In this document: piece by piece, positions 49,872 to 59,095 of the stretch
Position numbering within the stretch: position 1 is the stretch's first letter
How the letters are laid out: each line of letters starts with the position of its first letter
NCBI GenBank assembly: GCA_947649205.1
Contig: CANSQM010000004.1
Location: 1 to 64,000 of the forward strand
Length of the DNA stretch: 64,000 nt
Direction: 5' to 3'
Source of the DNA: an uncultured Enterorhabdus sp.
GTDB lineage: Bacteria; Actinomycetota; Coriobacteriia; Coriobacteriales; Eggerthellaceae
Made by a program: the position numbers and the translations under genes
Notes under the pieces: generated by a model
Database searches by the model: none
What the model saw: only the letters and a program-made list of their open reading frames with translations
Told to the model about the DNA's origin: nothing

Positions 49872-50522
49872 CTACGCCCCCAGCCGGTCGGCCAGATCAG
49901 CCAGCGAGGCGCACTCGATGGAGGGGTGCTGCGCGGCAAGCTCGTCGGCGGGGAACATGCCCCACAGCGCCGCCACCGTGGGGCAGCCGGCAGCGTTGCC
50001 CGCCTGGATGTCATAGGGACTGTCGCCCACGTAGAGGCAGCGAGCCGGTGCCACGCCCAGCCGCTCGCACCCGTGCAGAATAGGGCCGGGCGCCGGTTTG
50101 TGCTCGGGCCAGTCGTCGTGGCCGATGAGGAACGAGAAGTACTCGGCGATACCGCTCATCTCCAGCCCACGCTGGGCCATGGCGTGGCGCTTCGACGTGA
50201 CCACCCCCATGGGCAGTCCCGCCGCTCGCAAGCGCTCGAGAGCCGCCTTCGTGTCGTCGAAGGCGCTAATGTGCGCATCATGGACACCGTCGTTGTGATC
50301 GCGGTACATCTGCATGATTTCCGCCGCCCGCGCCTCATCGCCTTCGGTGAAGTGAAGCATCTGGTCGTACAGCGGCGTGCCCACACCAGCCATCAGCTCC
50401 CTGTCTGACAGCGAGCAACCGAGCCCGTCGTTCACCGCATAGCGCATCGACGTCAGAATGATGTCATAGGTGTCAATCAACGTCCCATCCGCATCAAACA
50501 AGATGCCTTCGATATGATTCAC
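49872..50522 (-). CDS. HAD-family phosphatase (PpaX/Gph-like)
   Basis: 216 residues with all HAD motifs: FDADGTLIDT (nucleophile Asp), VVTSKRHAM (motif II), KPAPGPIL (motif III lysine) and YVGDSPYDIQAG (motif IV). The helical cap follows motif I, as in pyrophosphatase PpaX or phosphoglycolate phosphatase. The exact substrate cannot be read from the sequence. It stands alone. Confidence 0.9.
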   Translation of the reverse strand: MNHIEGILFDADGTLIDTYDIILTSMRYAVNDGLGCSLSDRELMAGVGTPLYDQMLHFTEGDEARAAEIMQMYRDHNDGVHDAHISAFDDTKAALERLRAAGLPMGVVTSKRHAMAQRGLEMSGIAEYFSFLIGHDDWPEHKPAPGPILHGCERLGVAPARCLYVGDSPYDIQAGNAAGCPTVAALWGMFPADELAAQHPSIECASLADLADRLGA

Positions 50523-50690
50523 AGGCCAGCCTTTCTCGTAATCTCGTAAAACTATTCACCTGATGTTTTTGTCCACATCCAATATAGAGTCGCTCAAGAC
50601 ACCGCGCGCTCCATAACTATTGCCTAAATGGTCATTTGGCTGCGCAAGTTGCTCCAATCTGAGCCAAATGCCCTTATGTTAATCAGCACA

Positions 50691-50993
50691 TCAGCGAAAT
50701 AGCTCTACGTGAGAACTGGTTCTCTGGAGACAAGCGATCCCGCCGTCAACGCACCAGATGAGAAGCCAGTCTCCAACGTTGGCGACATGGCACTCGCTGC
50801 TTCCCTCCCATTTGCCTGAAAGCCGGTGCATGTTGTGCCGACGTTTCAATACCTCGATCGATTCGGCGCTGTTGCCCAAAATAAGATCGATCACGGACTC
50901 CAGATCGGAGAGATTCCAATTGCGCTTGGTGGCTTTCTTTTTTAGATCTCTGCTAAATGCTGGCGTGAATTTCGCCTCAAGACGGACGCTCAT
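50691..50993 (-). CDS. YafQ/RelE-family mRNA interferase toxin
   Basis: 100 residues. Family pattern: KFTPAFSRDLKKKATKRNWNLSDLESVIDLI-type opening, HRLSGKWEGSSECHV and DWLLIWCVDGG, ending with HVELF. The His, Asp/Glu and terminal Phe of YafQ are in place. Its start overlaps the antitoxin stop by 4 bp. It would cleave ribosome-bound mRNA when free. Confidence 0.88.
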   Translation of the reverse strand: MSVRLEAKFTPAFSRDLKKKATKRNWNLSDLESVIDLILGNSAESIEVLKRRHNMHRLSGKWEGSSECHVANVGDWLLIWCVDGGIACLQRTSSHVELFR

Positions 50994-51262
50994 GCCAAAG
51001 CAGCCTGAATAAGATCATGACCGCTGCGATAACTTTCGCCTGATCCGCTCGCAATCATTTCCTTTGTCTCCCGAATGGCGATCAAACTTTCTTCATTGGG
51101 CTGCTCGTAATCAAACGAGAGAGGAAGTGCGTTAGTGTTCACAATCTGCGTTAGAAATGCCCGCATCGCAGTTGAAATATCAAGCCCATAATGCTCGACG
51201 ACTCGCGAAGCCTCATCCTTAAGATCGCTATCAAGCCGGATGGTGAGAGTGCTGGCAGCCAT
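50990..51262 (-). CDS. RelB/DinJ-family antitoxin
   Basis: 90 residues. The N-terminus is a ribbon-helix-helix (STLTIRLDSDLKDEASRVVEHYGLDISTAMRAFL-type, beginning at residue 4) and the C-terminus is an acidic tail that would wrap the toxin. It precedes and overlaps the YafQ-like toxin gene. The palindrome at 51305-51324 is a likely autoregulatory operator. Confidence 0.9.
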   Translation of the reverse strand: MAASTLTIRLDSDLKDEASRVVEHYGLDISTAMRAFLTQIVNTNALPLSFDYEQPNEESLIAIRETKEMIASGSGESYRSGHDLIQAALA

Positions 51263-51304
51263 AATTGCCTCCCTGTTTGCGTGCGTATGACCGTCTATAT
51301 GATA

Positions 51305-51324
51305 ACGTTTGTATGTACAAACGT
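51305..51324. promoter_or_regulatory. Operator palindrome of the DinJ/YafQ pair
   Basis: ACGTTTGTA-TG-TACAAACGT is a perfect palindrome 42 bp upstream of the antitoxin start, placed where ribbon-helix-helix antitoxins repress. The following 51325-51652 holds no gene I can support. Confidence 0.65.
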
Positions 51325-51652
51325 CAATTTAGTTAATCATATCACAGCAAGGAAGTGTAAATACATGGTGCCTGGGACCGAGCTTTGGCACCGCGGCAGC
51401 CTCCGAAGGGAGGAGCCGAAGCTTTCGGCATGGGGCGGAATGGCCTCTGGCCTGTTCAAGAGCTAACGGTAAACGTCACGGCACAACCAACTACGAACTA
51501 CGCGACAACGCCAACGCATCAACTCGAACGTTCCACTGAATCCCCAAGGGGAAAGTTGCCCCATGCCCGGAAAAGTTCACGAGCGCGAATCCGACGAGGA
51601 AGCGGCCGCTCTCCATCTGAGGGCCCGACATCCGTCGCCGCGCGACCGCTTT

Positions 51653-52159
51653 CTACAGTTCCACCTCGAACGTCTGGGTCTGGTTCGCCAGATCAAGCTC
51701 AAGCTGGATGGCGGCGATCTTCTCAGAGAGGGCCTCGTAATCCCGCTCGGCCTGGCGCACGTCGTAGTTGGCATAGCGGTATTCCACCGTCGTGGCACCA
51801 CCGCCCACCAAGCGTTCGCCGAGGCGCATCTTGGGCTGCTGCGCCCGCAGTTCGGCCACACGGTCGCGCTCGTTGGATAACTGGGCCAGGGCAATCAGGG
51901 CCTCGTCGATGGTAAGCCCACACTGGGGAAGCACCGTTGCCATGTTGAACTGATGCAAGGCATGGCGCACGACCATCGTGGTGCGGTCGATTTCCGCCAC
52001 CTTCGCCCGCGTCTCCTCATAGCTATACGCTGGAGGATCGGCCACTTCCTTATCGCCGAGTACGTAGGTGCTGCGCTCTGCCTCAATACCGAGAATGAAG
52101 TCCTTCTCATCTTGCAGCCGGCGCAGATACTTGTTAGCGCTTGCCGACGTGAATTCCAT
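51653..52159 (-). CDS. DIP1984-family protein (septicolysin-like)
   Basis: The ATG at 52159 follows AAGGGGG, giving 168 residues. It is nearly all helical with heptad-like spacing (YSYEETRAKVAEIDRTTMVVRHALHQFN, RQAERDYEALSEKIAAIQLELD in two stretches), plus GERLVGGGATTVEYRYANYDV in the middle. These match DIP1984-like proteins, whose function is not settled. It stands alone. Confidence 0.72.
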   Translation of the reverse strand: MEFTSASANKYLRRLQDEKDFILGIEAERSTYVLGDKEVADPPAYSYEETRAKVAEIDRTTMVVRHALHQFNMATVLPQCGLTIDEALIALAQLSNERDRVAELRAQQPKMRLGERLVGGGATTVEYRYANYDVRQAERDYEALSEKIAAIQLELDLANQTQTFEVEL

Positions 52160-52337
52160 GGCAGCCCCCTTTCTTGGGCAGTCGCGGGTCGCCGCCCCTC
52201 GGGCAGAGCGACCGATGACAGCGCTCAGCATGCCCCAAACAATGCAGAAGTCGCAAGGGGCCGATTCTGCTCTGTTGGCAACTTGTAAGGCACCATGGCC
52301 CAAACTGCGCCCCTTGCAATACCGTCGCGCTTGGCGC

Positions 52338-52787
52338 TCACCCGATTGATGCCGTATCTCCGAGATGACATACGGCGTAGACGAACCGCGGCCGATCATC
52401 GAGCCGCTGGCGCAGAGCCAAGCGCCGGGCCAGGGCGTCGCGCTCCTTCCGGAGAGTCTCCAGCGCTGCTTCCAAGGCTGCCCGTTCGGCCCGATCATCG
52501 GCGGCACAAGCCCCCACGTCGCTACAGGATGCGGCAGGGCCGGCACGACCCGCAGCGCCACCCGCATCGGCTGCGGCCCGGCGACCCTGAACCACTACCG
52601 CCTTGAGATCCGCCCGGCGGTAGAGCGTGCTGCGGGCCACCCCTACGCGCTGGGCCACCTGGTAGAACGACGGAATCTTCCCCTCTGCCGCCAGGTCGTT
52701 CACCGCCGCCTGTACCCGCGCCTTCAACGACGATCCCCTTGCACCGGGCGTTACCTCAACGGCCCCCTTGTTCGTTCTCGCGCCCAT
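52338..52787 (-). CDS. HTH and coiled-coil protein of the Tn554-TnpC/DUF6262 style
   Basis: The ATG at 52787 follows GGAGGGAAG; 149 residues. A helix-turn-helix is visible at about 36-56 (PSFYQVAQRVGVARSTLYRR), followed by an Ala/Gly linker and a charged coiled coil (ERAALEAALETLRKERDALARR). The layout resembles small transposon regulators, but no transposase is adjacent. The family call is tentative. Confidence 0.6.
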   Translation of the reverse strand: MGARTNKGAVEVTPGARGSSLKARVQAAVNDLAAEGKIPSFYQVAQRVGVARSTLYRRADLKAVVVQGRRAAADAGGAAGRAGPAASCSDVGACAADDRAERAALEAALETLRKERDALARRLALRQRLDDRPRFVYAVCHLGDTASIG

Positions 52788-52941
52788 AACTTCCCTCCAA
52801 TTCCAAACATTTGTTCTTGTTTTGGAAGTTAGTGTAGCGCGAAAAAAGATTCCCCGTGACCCAAATTGAGGACACAGAACCTCGCGGAGGTCCCGTAGGC
52901 GATCTCCGCTGGACCATTGAGGGCCGCGACCGGACCAACAG

Positions 52942-53529
52942 CTAATAGAGAGCGGTTCGGAGCAGCGCGAACAAGGTTTCGTCGAGCGGCTTTTGATGGC
53001 GGGCAGCCTCCACCATGGTGTTCCAAATGAGGTTACAGAGAGGCTCGGGGGCAAGCGGGCCCACCAGCCGCTCGCGACGCACAGCCGCATCGCGCTCGAG
53101 CGCCACCTGCAAACCGCGCCGCACGTGGGCGAAGCTCGCGGCCTCCCGCCGACGGGCCACGGCAAGATCGTAGGCACCCATCGCCGTCAGCCCCTCGAGA
53201 AAATCACTACGAAACTCTTCGAGGGCCCGAGCCATCTCGCCAGCCAGCTGGCGGCAAAAGTTCACGAAATCGCATGAACCGAGAGCAGCCTCGCCGTCTT
53301 CCGCCGCACAGCACCCCATACGATCAGTGAACGCCCGCTGCCAGAAGCGACCCACCACATCGTTGACGAGATCGGACTTCGTGGGATATGAGTTGTACAC
53401 CGTGCCCACGGCCACGCCGCACGCGCCAGCCACCGCGCGAATGCTCAGCGCCCCGAGCCCCCGGGTCGTGGCAATCTCGTAGGCCGCATCCAGAATCTGC
53501 TCTTTGCTGATGACGGGACGGTTGCCCAT
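52942..53529 (-). CDS. TetR-family repressor
   Basis: The ATG at 53529 follows AGAAGGTGG; 195 residues. The N-terminal HTH is typical (ISKEQILDAAYEIATTRGLGALSIRAVAGACGVAVGTVYNSYPTKSDLV in sequence, split by the usual turn). The C-terminal helical domain binds an unknown ligand. It is divergent from the HsmA gene and flanked by ATGAAC-N3-GTTCAT sites, so it probably represses both. Confidence 0.9.
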   Translation of the reverse strand: MGNRPVISKEQILDAAYEIATTRGLGALSIRAVAGACGVAVGTVYNSYPTKSDLVNDVVGRFWQRAFTDRMGCCAAEDGEAALGSCDFVNFCRQLAGEMARALEEFRSDFLEGLTAMGAYDLAVARRREAASFAHVRRGLQVALERDAAVRRERLVGPLAPEPLCNLIWNTMVEAARHQKPLDETLFALLRTALY

Positions 53530-53650
53530 GGCCACCTTCTCTCTCGGACGATGAATCATGTTCATTATGAACGAACGCTCGGCAACGAAACTGTGGAAAC
53601 CGTGCGAACTCGCCCGATTATCCTTGCCACAGGCGCCCTTCCTTTCTATT

Positions 53651-53682
53651 ATGAACATCGTTCATTAATGAACAGTGTTCAT
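53651..53682. promoter_or_regulatory. Tandem TetR operators
   Basis: Two palindromes ATGAAC-N3-GTTCAT lie at 53651-53665 and 53668-53682, separated by two bases. A related GTTCAT-T-ATGAAC occurs near 53560. They sit between the divergent TetR and HsmA genes. Confidence 0.75.
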
Positions 53683-53729
53683 AATAACGGCGCGCCCATT
53701 GCGCGCGACCTGCCACAGGAAGGATCCAT

Positions 53730-54236
53730 ATGTCTCCAGAACTGATTTTCGCCACCGTGACCATTTCCCTGGCGCTCGTCTTCTACACCTGGGGCGTTTT
53801 CGGCGAGCGCCGCCATGGCACTCTGAGCCTGAAATACGTGTTGCTGTTCTGGGCCGGCCTGGCCTGCGACACCACGGGCACCCTCACCATGAGCCACATT
53901 GCCAGCCAATCGGCGGCCACTGGCTTCAGCATTCACGCCCTCACCGGCGTCATCGCCATCGGGCTCATGCTCGTGCACGCCCTGTGGGCCACGATCACCT
54001 ACCGCCGCGGCAGCCAGCGCGCCCAACAGCGCTTCCACACCTTCAGCACCGTGGTGTGGCTGGCGTGGCTCGTGCCCTACATTATCGGTATGCTCGTAGG
54101 CATTCCGGCCATCCACCTGCAAGCCGTCTGCGCCATCGGCACGAGCATCGTCGTCGTTTCGTTCCTGGCCCTCTTCCTGTTCACGAGGGACCGCCGCGGG
54201 AAAGATGGCGCGAGCGGCCACGCCCTCTCGCATTAG
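53730..54236 (+). CDS. HsmA-family membrane protein
   Basis: 168 residues with five hydrophobic segments (residues 5-22, 38-55, 70-92, 113-130, 135-155). Motifs such as FYTWGVFGE, WAGLACDTTGT and HALTGVIAIGLM fit the HsmA family. Its role is uncertain; family members accompany TetR regulators. Expressed from the operator region at 53651-53682. Confidence 0.8.
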   Translation: MSPELIFATVTISLALVFYTWGVFGERRHGTLSLKYVLLFWAGLACDTTGTLTMSHIASQSAATGFSIHALTGVIAIGLMLVHALWATITYRRGSQRAQQRFHTFSTVVWLAWLVPYIIGMLVGIPAIHLQAVCAIGTSIVVVSFLALFLFTRDRRGKDGASGHALSH

Positions 54237-54310
54237 GGAAGGCAGCACTTCCCCCGTCGGGCGGTTTGGCGTATGCTGGCTTTTCCCGCTGTCTCCTTGA
54301 AAGGACCGTC

Positions 54311-54949
54311 ATGGACATCGTCCTTGTGCAGAAGCGCACGCCAGAACTGATGAGCCGGCTGTTCGCCCTGTGGCGCCGCTCCGTGGAGGCGACCCACGAT
54401 TTCCTCGGCCCCGCCGACATCGACCGCATCGCCACCTATGTGCCCGACGCCCTGCAGGGTGTGAGCCAGCTGGCCATAGCCACTGACGGGACTGGCGCGC
54501 CCCTCGGTTTCGCCGGCGTGGATGGCGAAACCCTGGAGATGCTCTTCGTGGATCCGTCCGCCCGGGGCCAAGGCATCGGCCGGACGCTCCTCACGTTCGC
54601 GGCACAGAGCCTGGGCGCACGCCTTCTGGACGTGAACGAGCAGAACCCCCAGGCCCGCGGCTTTTACGAGCACTGCGGCTGGCACGTTATCGGTCGATCG
54701 GAAACCGACGGCCAGGGCGAGCCCTACCCCTTGCTGCACCTGGAGCTACCGCCGAGCCCCGAGGAGCTGGCCAAGGCACGGCGCCAGATTGATTCCACCC
54801 TGCATAAGCTACGGGCCACCTTAGAGACCCTTGAGGCCAAGGACGATCCGAACCGCTACAAATCCCAAATCACCCTGGCGCGCCGACGCATCCAGGCCTT
54901 CGGCCTTGCGAATCGCCTCATTGAACGCGAAATCAACCGCGAGGATTAA
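54311..54949 (+). CDS. GNAT acetyltransferase with C-terminal helical extension
   Basis: AAAGGACC precedes the ATG; 212 residues. The GNAT core has LEMLFVDPSARGQGIGRTLL (acetyl-CoA loop) and NPQARGFYEHCGWHVIG. Residues 150-212 form an extra charged helical tail (LAKARRQIDSTLHKLRATLETLEA) not part of the usual domain. The substrate is unknown. Its end overlaps the opposite gene by four bases. Confidence 0.88.
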   Translation: MDIVLVQKRTPELMSRLFALWRRSVEATHDFLGPADIDRIATYVPDALQGVSQLAIATDGTGAPLGFAGVDGETLEMLFVDPSARGQGIGRTLLTFAAQSLGARLLDVNEQNPQARGFYEHCGWHVIGRSETDGQGEPYPLLHLELPPSPEELAKARRQIDSTLHKLRATLETLEAKDDPNRYKSQITLARRRIQAFGLANRLIEREINRED

Positions 54950-55548
54950 TCGTCGATGAGCGGGTTGTGCACCATGCGCAGGCCGCGATCGAGCCCGGCC
55001 ACGATGCCCAGAACCCCGAGCGTCGTGTTCAACCATTCCGGCAGCGGCAGCGTCGGCACCGAGAAGCCCAGGGGGAATCCCAGCCACGCCGCCCCATTCG
55101 CCAGGCTGTTCAGCAGGTGGGGAAATTGCGTGACGAGCGCGATGGCGAGCACCGTCCAAGCCCCAACGGCAATGGCGCGGCTCGCCACGGGATGCTCGCG
55201 GTCGAAGGCGAACCGCAGTGCCTCGGCCGTACCCGGCAAGGGCAGCAGCGCCCGGGCCCGGCCACCCTCAACAAGGTGCGCCCGCTTCATGCCGTAAAGC
55301 GCCATGGCCGCCTCGATAACGGCCCCATCGCCCAGCGCGAATCGGGCCGGAGACTTCTGCTCGTCTACCAAGCGGCCATCGCGATAGAGGCGCACCTTCT
55401 CGCGAATATCGAAGAAGTCCACCTCTACCACGTAGGACGAGCCGCCGTGGCCGATGCCGAACAGACCCCGCCAGAATACGTCGGCCCCCTTGGCTGGACG
55501 CAAAAAATCGCCCGACTTCTGCCCGTTCTCGCATACCGTTAACTCCAT
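54946..55548 (-). CDS. Membrane protein with N-terminal soluble domain, unknown
   Basis: 200 residues. The first 125 are soluble and beta-rich (VVEVDFFDIREKVRLYRDGRLV, SPARFALGDGAVIEAAMALYG). Two membrane segments follow (about 128-145 and 158-180). It is divergent from the TetR gene at 55664, with the palindrome between them, so it is probably the repressor's target. Function is unknown. Confidence 0.7.
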   Translation of the reverse strand: MELTVCENGQKSGDFLRPAKGADVFWRGLFGIGHGGSSYVVEVDFFDIREKVRLYRDGRLVDEQKSPARFALGDGAVIEAAMALYGMKRAHLVEGGRARALLPLPGTAEALRFAFDREHPVASRAIAVGAWTVLAIALVTQFPHLLNSLANGAAWLGFPLGFSVPTLPLPEWLNTTLGVLGIVAGLDRGLRMVHNPLIDD

Positions 55549-55569
55549 GGTGCCTCCGACTCTCTTTTA

Positions 55570-55585
55570 TAATACGAATGTATTA
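55570..55585. promoter_or_regulatory. TetR operator between divergent genes
   Basis: TAATAC-GAAT-GTATTA is a perfect 16-bp palindrome, followed by a related TGTATTAG at 55595. It lies 22 bp before the membrane-protein gene and 79 bp before the TetR gene. Confidence 0.65.
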
Positions 55586-55663
55586 TATTACACTTGTATT
55601 AGAATGGAAGACCCTATCCGGCAACCGCGACGAACGCGCCGCGCCCTACCCCGAGGAGCACCC

Positions 55664-56326
55664 ATGCCCAAGATCATCGACGAGCAGGCTCGCCGCGCAT
55701 CCATTGCCGAAGCCGTGTTGGCCATTGCCGCCCGCAGCGGCCTCGAAGCTGCCACCGTGCGCGCCGTGGCGGCGGAATGCGGGCTGTCCACGGGGGCCAT
55801 TCAGCACTCCTTCCCCACCCAAGCCGCCTTGCAGCAATTCGCCATGGAGCTGATTGTGCAACGAGTCACCGAGCGCATAACGGCCCTGGACGGGCTGCCG
55901 GAAGACAACGACGGCGACGAAGCCACAGAAGCCATTGCCGCAATGCTCTTCCAGCTGCTGCCCCTCGATGATGAGCGGGAGGCCGAGGCCCGTGTGTGGG
56001 CCGCGTTCTCCACCGCCGCCCTCGTCAATCCAGCTTTGGCCCCCTACGCCCGCAAGATGGATGAGCTTCTGGTATCCTTCTGCCGCCGCTGCGCCGAACA
56101 GCTGGCAGCCGCATCGAGCAGCCGCGGCATCGGCGCCAACAGCGCCGCCATAGCTGCCCCGGCATCGGCGCCCGCAATCGCCCCCGATGACCGCTCCCTT
56201 CAGGGCGCCCACCTGCACGCTCTGCTGGACGGCCTCACCCTGCACCTGCTCACCGACCCCGCTACCGACCGCCGTCGCCAGGCCGAGGCCCTCGTGCGCT
56301 CTTTCCTGCGGCAGCTCGCGGCCTAG
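55664..56326 (+). CDS. TetR-family regulator
   Basis: CGAGGAG precedes the ATG; 220 residues. N-terminal HTH: SIAEAVLAIAARSGLEAATVRAVAAECGLSTGAIQHSF, split by the family turn. The C-terminal domain has an Ala-rich insert (about residues 158-180). Its end overlaps the end of the MFS gene by four bases, and it faces the membrane-protein gene at its start, so either could be its target. Confidence 0.88.
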   Translation: MPKIIDEQARRASIAEAVLAIAARSGLEAATVRAVAAECGLSTGAIQHSFPTQAALQQFAMELIVQRVTERITALDGLPEDNDGDEATEAIAAMLFQLLPLDDEREAEARVWAAFSTAALVNPALAPYARKMDELLVSFCRRCAEQLAAASSSRGIGANSAAIAAPASAPAIAPDDRSLQGAHLHALLDGLTLHLLTDPATDRRRQAEALVRSFLRQLAA

Positions 56327-58068
56327 GACTCCCGACCCGCGCCCCCGTGGTTGATAGTCGTGGCGAGGGAGTGGTTCTTCAGGAACAGCATCATAATCAG
56401 GCACGCCAGCATCAGCGGCACGAACCAGAGGAACAGGGGCAGCAACGCATCGGAGTAGCCCTGGGCAATGACCATCTGCGTGGCCGTCGGCAGCTTGTCC
56501 ACCACTTGGGGCGTCAACGTGGCGAGGGACAGGTTATCCACGTGGGAGATGCTCGCGGCCACATCGGCCGTCAGACGCATGGTGAACAGCGCCCCCACGA
56601 GCGCCGTGCCCACCGAGGCCCCGATCTGCCGGAAAAAGTTGTTGGCCGCCGTAGCCGTTCCCACCATGACGTGGGGAAATTCGTTCTGCACCACGAGCAC
56701 CAGCAGCTGCATCCCCAGCCCCATGCCGAAACCGAGCACGAAGAGGTACAGCACCGGCACCCACAGAGCCGTATGCACCTCCAGGCGCGACAGCAGGAAC
56801 AGGCCGGCGGCGCTCACCACGCACATGGCGATGAGCATGGGCTTATAGCGACCCGTCTTCGAGGCGATCCAGCCGGTGGCCGTCGAGGTGATGAGGATGC
56901 CCGCGCTCGTCGCCGTGCACACGAGGCCGGCCACTTCCGGCGCGAGGTTGTCCACAATTTGGAAGTACGTGGGCAGGTAGTTGAGCGCCCCCATGAAGCT
57001 GATGTTCAGCAACAGCCCCGTGGCGGAGCAGAGTACGAAATTGCGATTGCGGAACAGACCCAGGGGAATGATGGGCTCGGCGGCGCGGCGCTCGATCAGC
57101 ACGAACACCACCGCGGAACCGACGGCCAGGGCCACCAGGCCCATAAAGGGCAAACTGCCCCAGGGAACCAGCGTGCCGCCCCAGGCCATGGCCAACACCA
57201 GCGAGGTAACGGCCACGGTCATGGCCATCATGCCGGGCCAATCCAGGGGCGTGCGCCCGAAGGGCTTCTCGTCCTTGGGCAGCGTGAAGCCGAGCACCAC
57301 CACGGCCAACAGGGCCACGGGCACCGTGAACCAGAAGATGCCGCGCCAACCCGTCACCTGCACGAACCAGCCGCCCATCACCGGCCCCAGCACATTCGAC
57401 ACGGCGAACACCGCGCCGATGATGCCCATGTACGTGCCCAGCTTGCGCGGGGGCACCACGTCGGAAAGAGCCGCCTGGGACAGGATGATGAGACCGCCAC
57501 CGCCCAAGCCCGAGACGAGACGGCCGCCGATGAGCATCTCCATGTTCACGGCCAGCCCGCACAGCACCTTGCCCGCCGCGTACAGCCCAAGCGCGGTCAT
57601 GAGCAGGCGCTTGCGCCCGATGAGATCCCCCAGCTTGCCATACACGGGCATGGTAAGCGTGGAAGTGAGAATGTAGGCGGTGGACACCCACTGCATGATC
57701 TCCACGCCATTGAGGTCGCCCACAATGGTGGGCAGAGCCGTGGAGGCAATGGTCTCGGACAGCGAGCTGATGAACATGGCCAGCAAAAGCCCGAAGAATA
57801 CGAGAGCGAGCGCACGGCCATGCAGCCCGTGGGATACGGGGGATTGCGCAGCGGTCGCGGGGCGGTCCGAGGGCGATTCGACAGCGGTTGGAGCCGCGCA
57901 GGAGGCAGATTGCGCGGCAGTCGCGGAGCGGCTCGACGCCGACTGCGCGGCGGCAGCGCCCGAAGTGGCCAACGGTTGCGCGGCGGTCGGGGCCTCGGAA
58001 GGGGCAGTATGCGGAGCGGCCGAGGGACGGCTGGCCGCCGAGGCAGCGGGGGAAGACGGTTCGGCCAT
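56323..58068 (-). CDS. MFS multidrug exporter (DHA2/EmrB type) with Ala-Ser-rich N-terminus
   Basis: The ATG at 58068 gives 581 residues. After about 85 residues of low-complexity Ala/Ser/Pro/Thr sequence with repeated ATAAQSAS-like phrases, a 14-span DHA2 transporter follows. Motif A is GKLGDLIGRKR and motif C is in GPVMGGWFVQV. Substrates are probably drugs or toxic organics exported with proton exchange. The extra N-terminal tail is unusual and the ribosome site is weak, so a shorter start near residue 82 is possible. Confidence 0.9.
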   Translation of the reverse strand: MAEPSSPAASAASRPSAAPHTAPSEAPTAAQPLATSGAAAAQSASSRSATAAQSASCAAPTAVESPSDRPATAAQSPVSHGLHGRALALVFFGLLLAMFISSLSETIASTALPTIVGDLNGVEIMQWVSTAYILTSTLTMPVYGKLGDLIGRKRLLMTALGLYAAGKVLCGLAVNMEMLIGGRLVSGLGGGGLIILSQAALSDVVPPRKLGTYMGIIGAVFAVSNVLGPVMGGWFVQVTGWRGIFWFTVPVALLAVVVLGFTLPKDEKPFGRTPLDWPGMMAMTVAVTSLVLAMAWGGTLVPWGSLPFMGLVALAVGSAVVFVLIERRAAEPIIPLGLFRNRNFVLCSATGLLLNISFMGALNYLPTYFQIVDNLAPEVAGLVCTATSAGILITSTATGWIASKTGRYKPMLIAMCVVSAAGLFLLSRLEVHTALWVPVLYLFVLGFGMGLGMQLLVLVVQNEFPHVMVGTATAANNFFRQIGASVGTALVGALFTMRLTADVAASISHVDNLSLATLTPQVVDKLPTATQMVIAQGYSDALLPLFLWFVPLMLACLIMMLFLKNHSLATTINHGGAGRES

Positions 58069-58122
58069 GGCGCGATCTTCTTTCGTGAGGGAGGGGCGGC
58101 AACTCCCTCGATTGTAGAAGAC

Positions 58123-58157
58123 GGAAGGGCCCGCAACGCCTGGTCGCGGGCCCTTCC
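58123..58157 (-). terminator. Intrinsic terminator after the MerR gene
   Basis: GGAAGGGCCCGC and GCGGGCCCTTCC form perfect 12-bp arms around 11 bases, between the end of the MerR gene (58194) and the start of the MFS gene. It has only a short T run after it on the minus strand. Confidence 0.65.
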
Positions 58158-58193
58158 TCAACGGATCGTTGCCGTCACGTCGCCGATCTGCTC

Positions 58194-58973
58194 TTACGCC
58201 TGCTCCGCGCACCAGGCCACGAGCGCATCACGCAGAAACGCCGTCGCCCCCTCGCCCGCTGCGTCGTCATAATAGGCCGTGAAACGCGGGTCGGCGACGT
58301 AACCCTCGGCCAGGGCACTGTGGGCCGCCGGACTGTAGGTACCCGGCCCCCAGTGCATCTGCAACCAGCGGGCGTGCATGGCGCAGAGCCTCTGCGCCTC
58401 GGGGCCTTCCGCCTTGCCAGTGGCCATCGCAGCGCGCAGCTGCTCCAGAATGGCCGCGCCCAGGGCCTCGGCATCGTGCCATTCCGCCTCATCCATAGAG
58501 ACCAGGCGCTCATTGGCCCCGTCCATGGCATCGTCCCCGTAGGCCTCGCGCACCTCGGCGCCGTAGCGCTCCTCGTTCTCGGCAATGGCACGCTGTTTCA
58601 TGCCCTCGAATCGTTCTGCATCAGTCATCGTAGTTCTTCCTTCCAGGGACGCGATGGTCTTCTCCACCGTTCCCACCAGGGTTTCCAGTTCTCGTTGTCG
58701 TGCACGCAACGTGGCAAGGTGATCGGTGAGCGCACTGTGGAAGTCGAAGGCCTCGTCGGCCAAGGCCGCGCCGATCTCGCCCAAGGTGAGCCCGCAGGAT
58801 CGCAGTAGCAAAACCTGCTGGAGCCGGGCGACATCCGCGGAGTTATAGCGTCGGTAGCCGCTGGCGGTGCGCGCAGGCTTGAGCAGGCCCGCATCCTCGT
58901 AGTGATGCAGCGCCCGCACAGTCACCCCGGCCAGTTTCGCCAGTTGCCCCACCGTATAGGTAACCGCTTCCAC
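58194..58973 (-). CDS. TipA-like MerR-family regulator
   Basis: 259 residues. MerR HTH: YTVGQLAKLAGVTVRALHHYEDAGLLKPARTASGYRRY (in two helices and a wing), then a coiled coil to about 115. The C-terminal TipAS domain is recognisable by RYGAEVREAYG, LQMHWGPGTYSPAAH and VADPRFTAYYDD. TipAS domains bind hydrophobic peptide antibiotics covalently or tightly. It probably controls a drug-response gene, perhaps the MFS gene downstream. Confidence 0.92.
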   Translation of the reverse strand: MEAVTYTVGQLAKLAGVTVRALHHYEDAGLLKPARTASGYRRYNSADVARLQQVLLLRSCGLTLGEIGAALADEAFDFHSALTDHLATLRARQRELETLVGTVEKTIASLEGRTTMTDAERFEGMKQRAIAENEERYGAEVREAYGDDAMDGANERLVSMDEAEWHDAEALGAAILEQLRAAMATGKAEGPEAQRLCAMHARWLQMHWGPGTYSPAAHSALAEGYVADPRFTAYYDDAAGEGATAFLRDALVAWCAEQA

Positions 58974-59067
58974 CGTTGCTCCTTCCGTTTCCGCCTTGCC
59001 AAGACCAAGGATAAACCCTCACGCAACGGAAGGGTCAAGAGGGAAATTCTTCCATCGCCCAAAAAAG

Positions 59068-59095
59068 AAGAGACAGCCCCAAAGGACTGTCTCTT
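59068..59095 (-). terminator. Terminator of the oxidoreductase operon
   Basis: On the minus strand AAGAGACAG pairs with CTGTCTCTT around a 10-base loop and is followed by CTTTTTTGGG. It lies about 95 bases after the NrfD gene stop. Confidence 0.75.

Noticed and set aside
56347-58272. A 641-codon His/Gln/Arg-rich frame on the plus strand
   Set aside because: It is antisense to the MFS transporter; its odd composition is the mirror of that gene's codons and it has no ribosome site.
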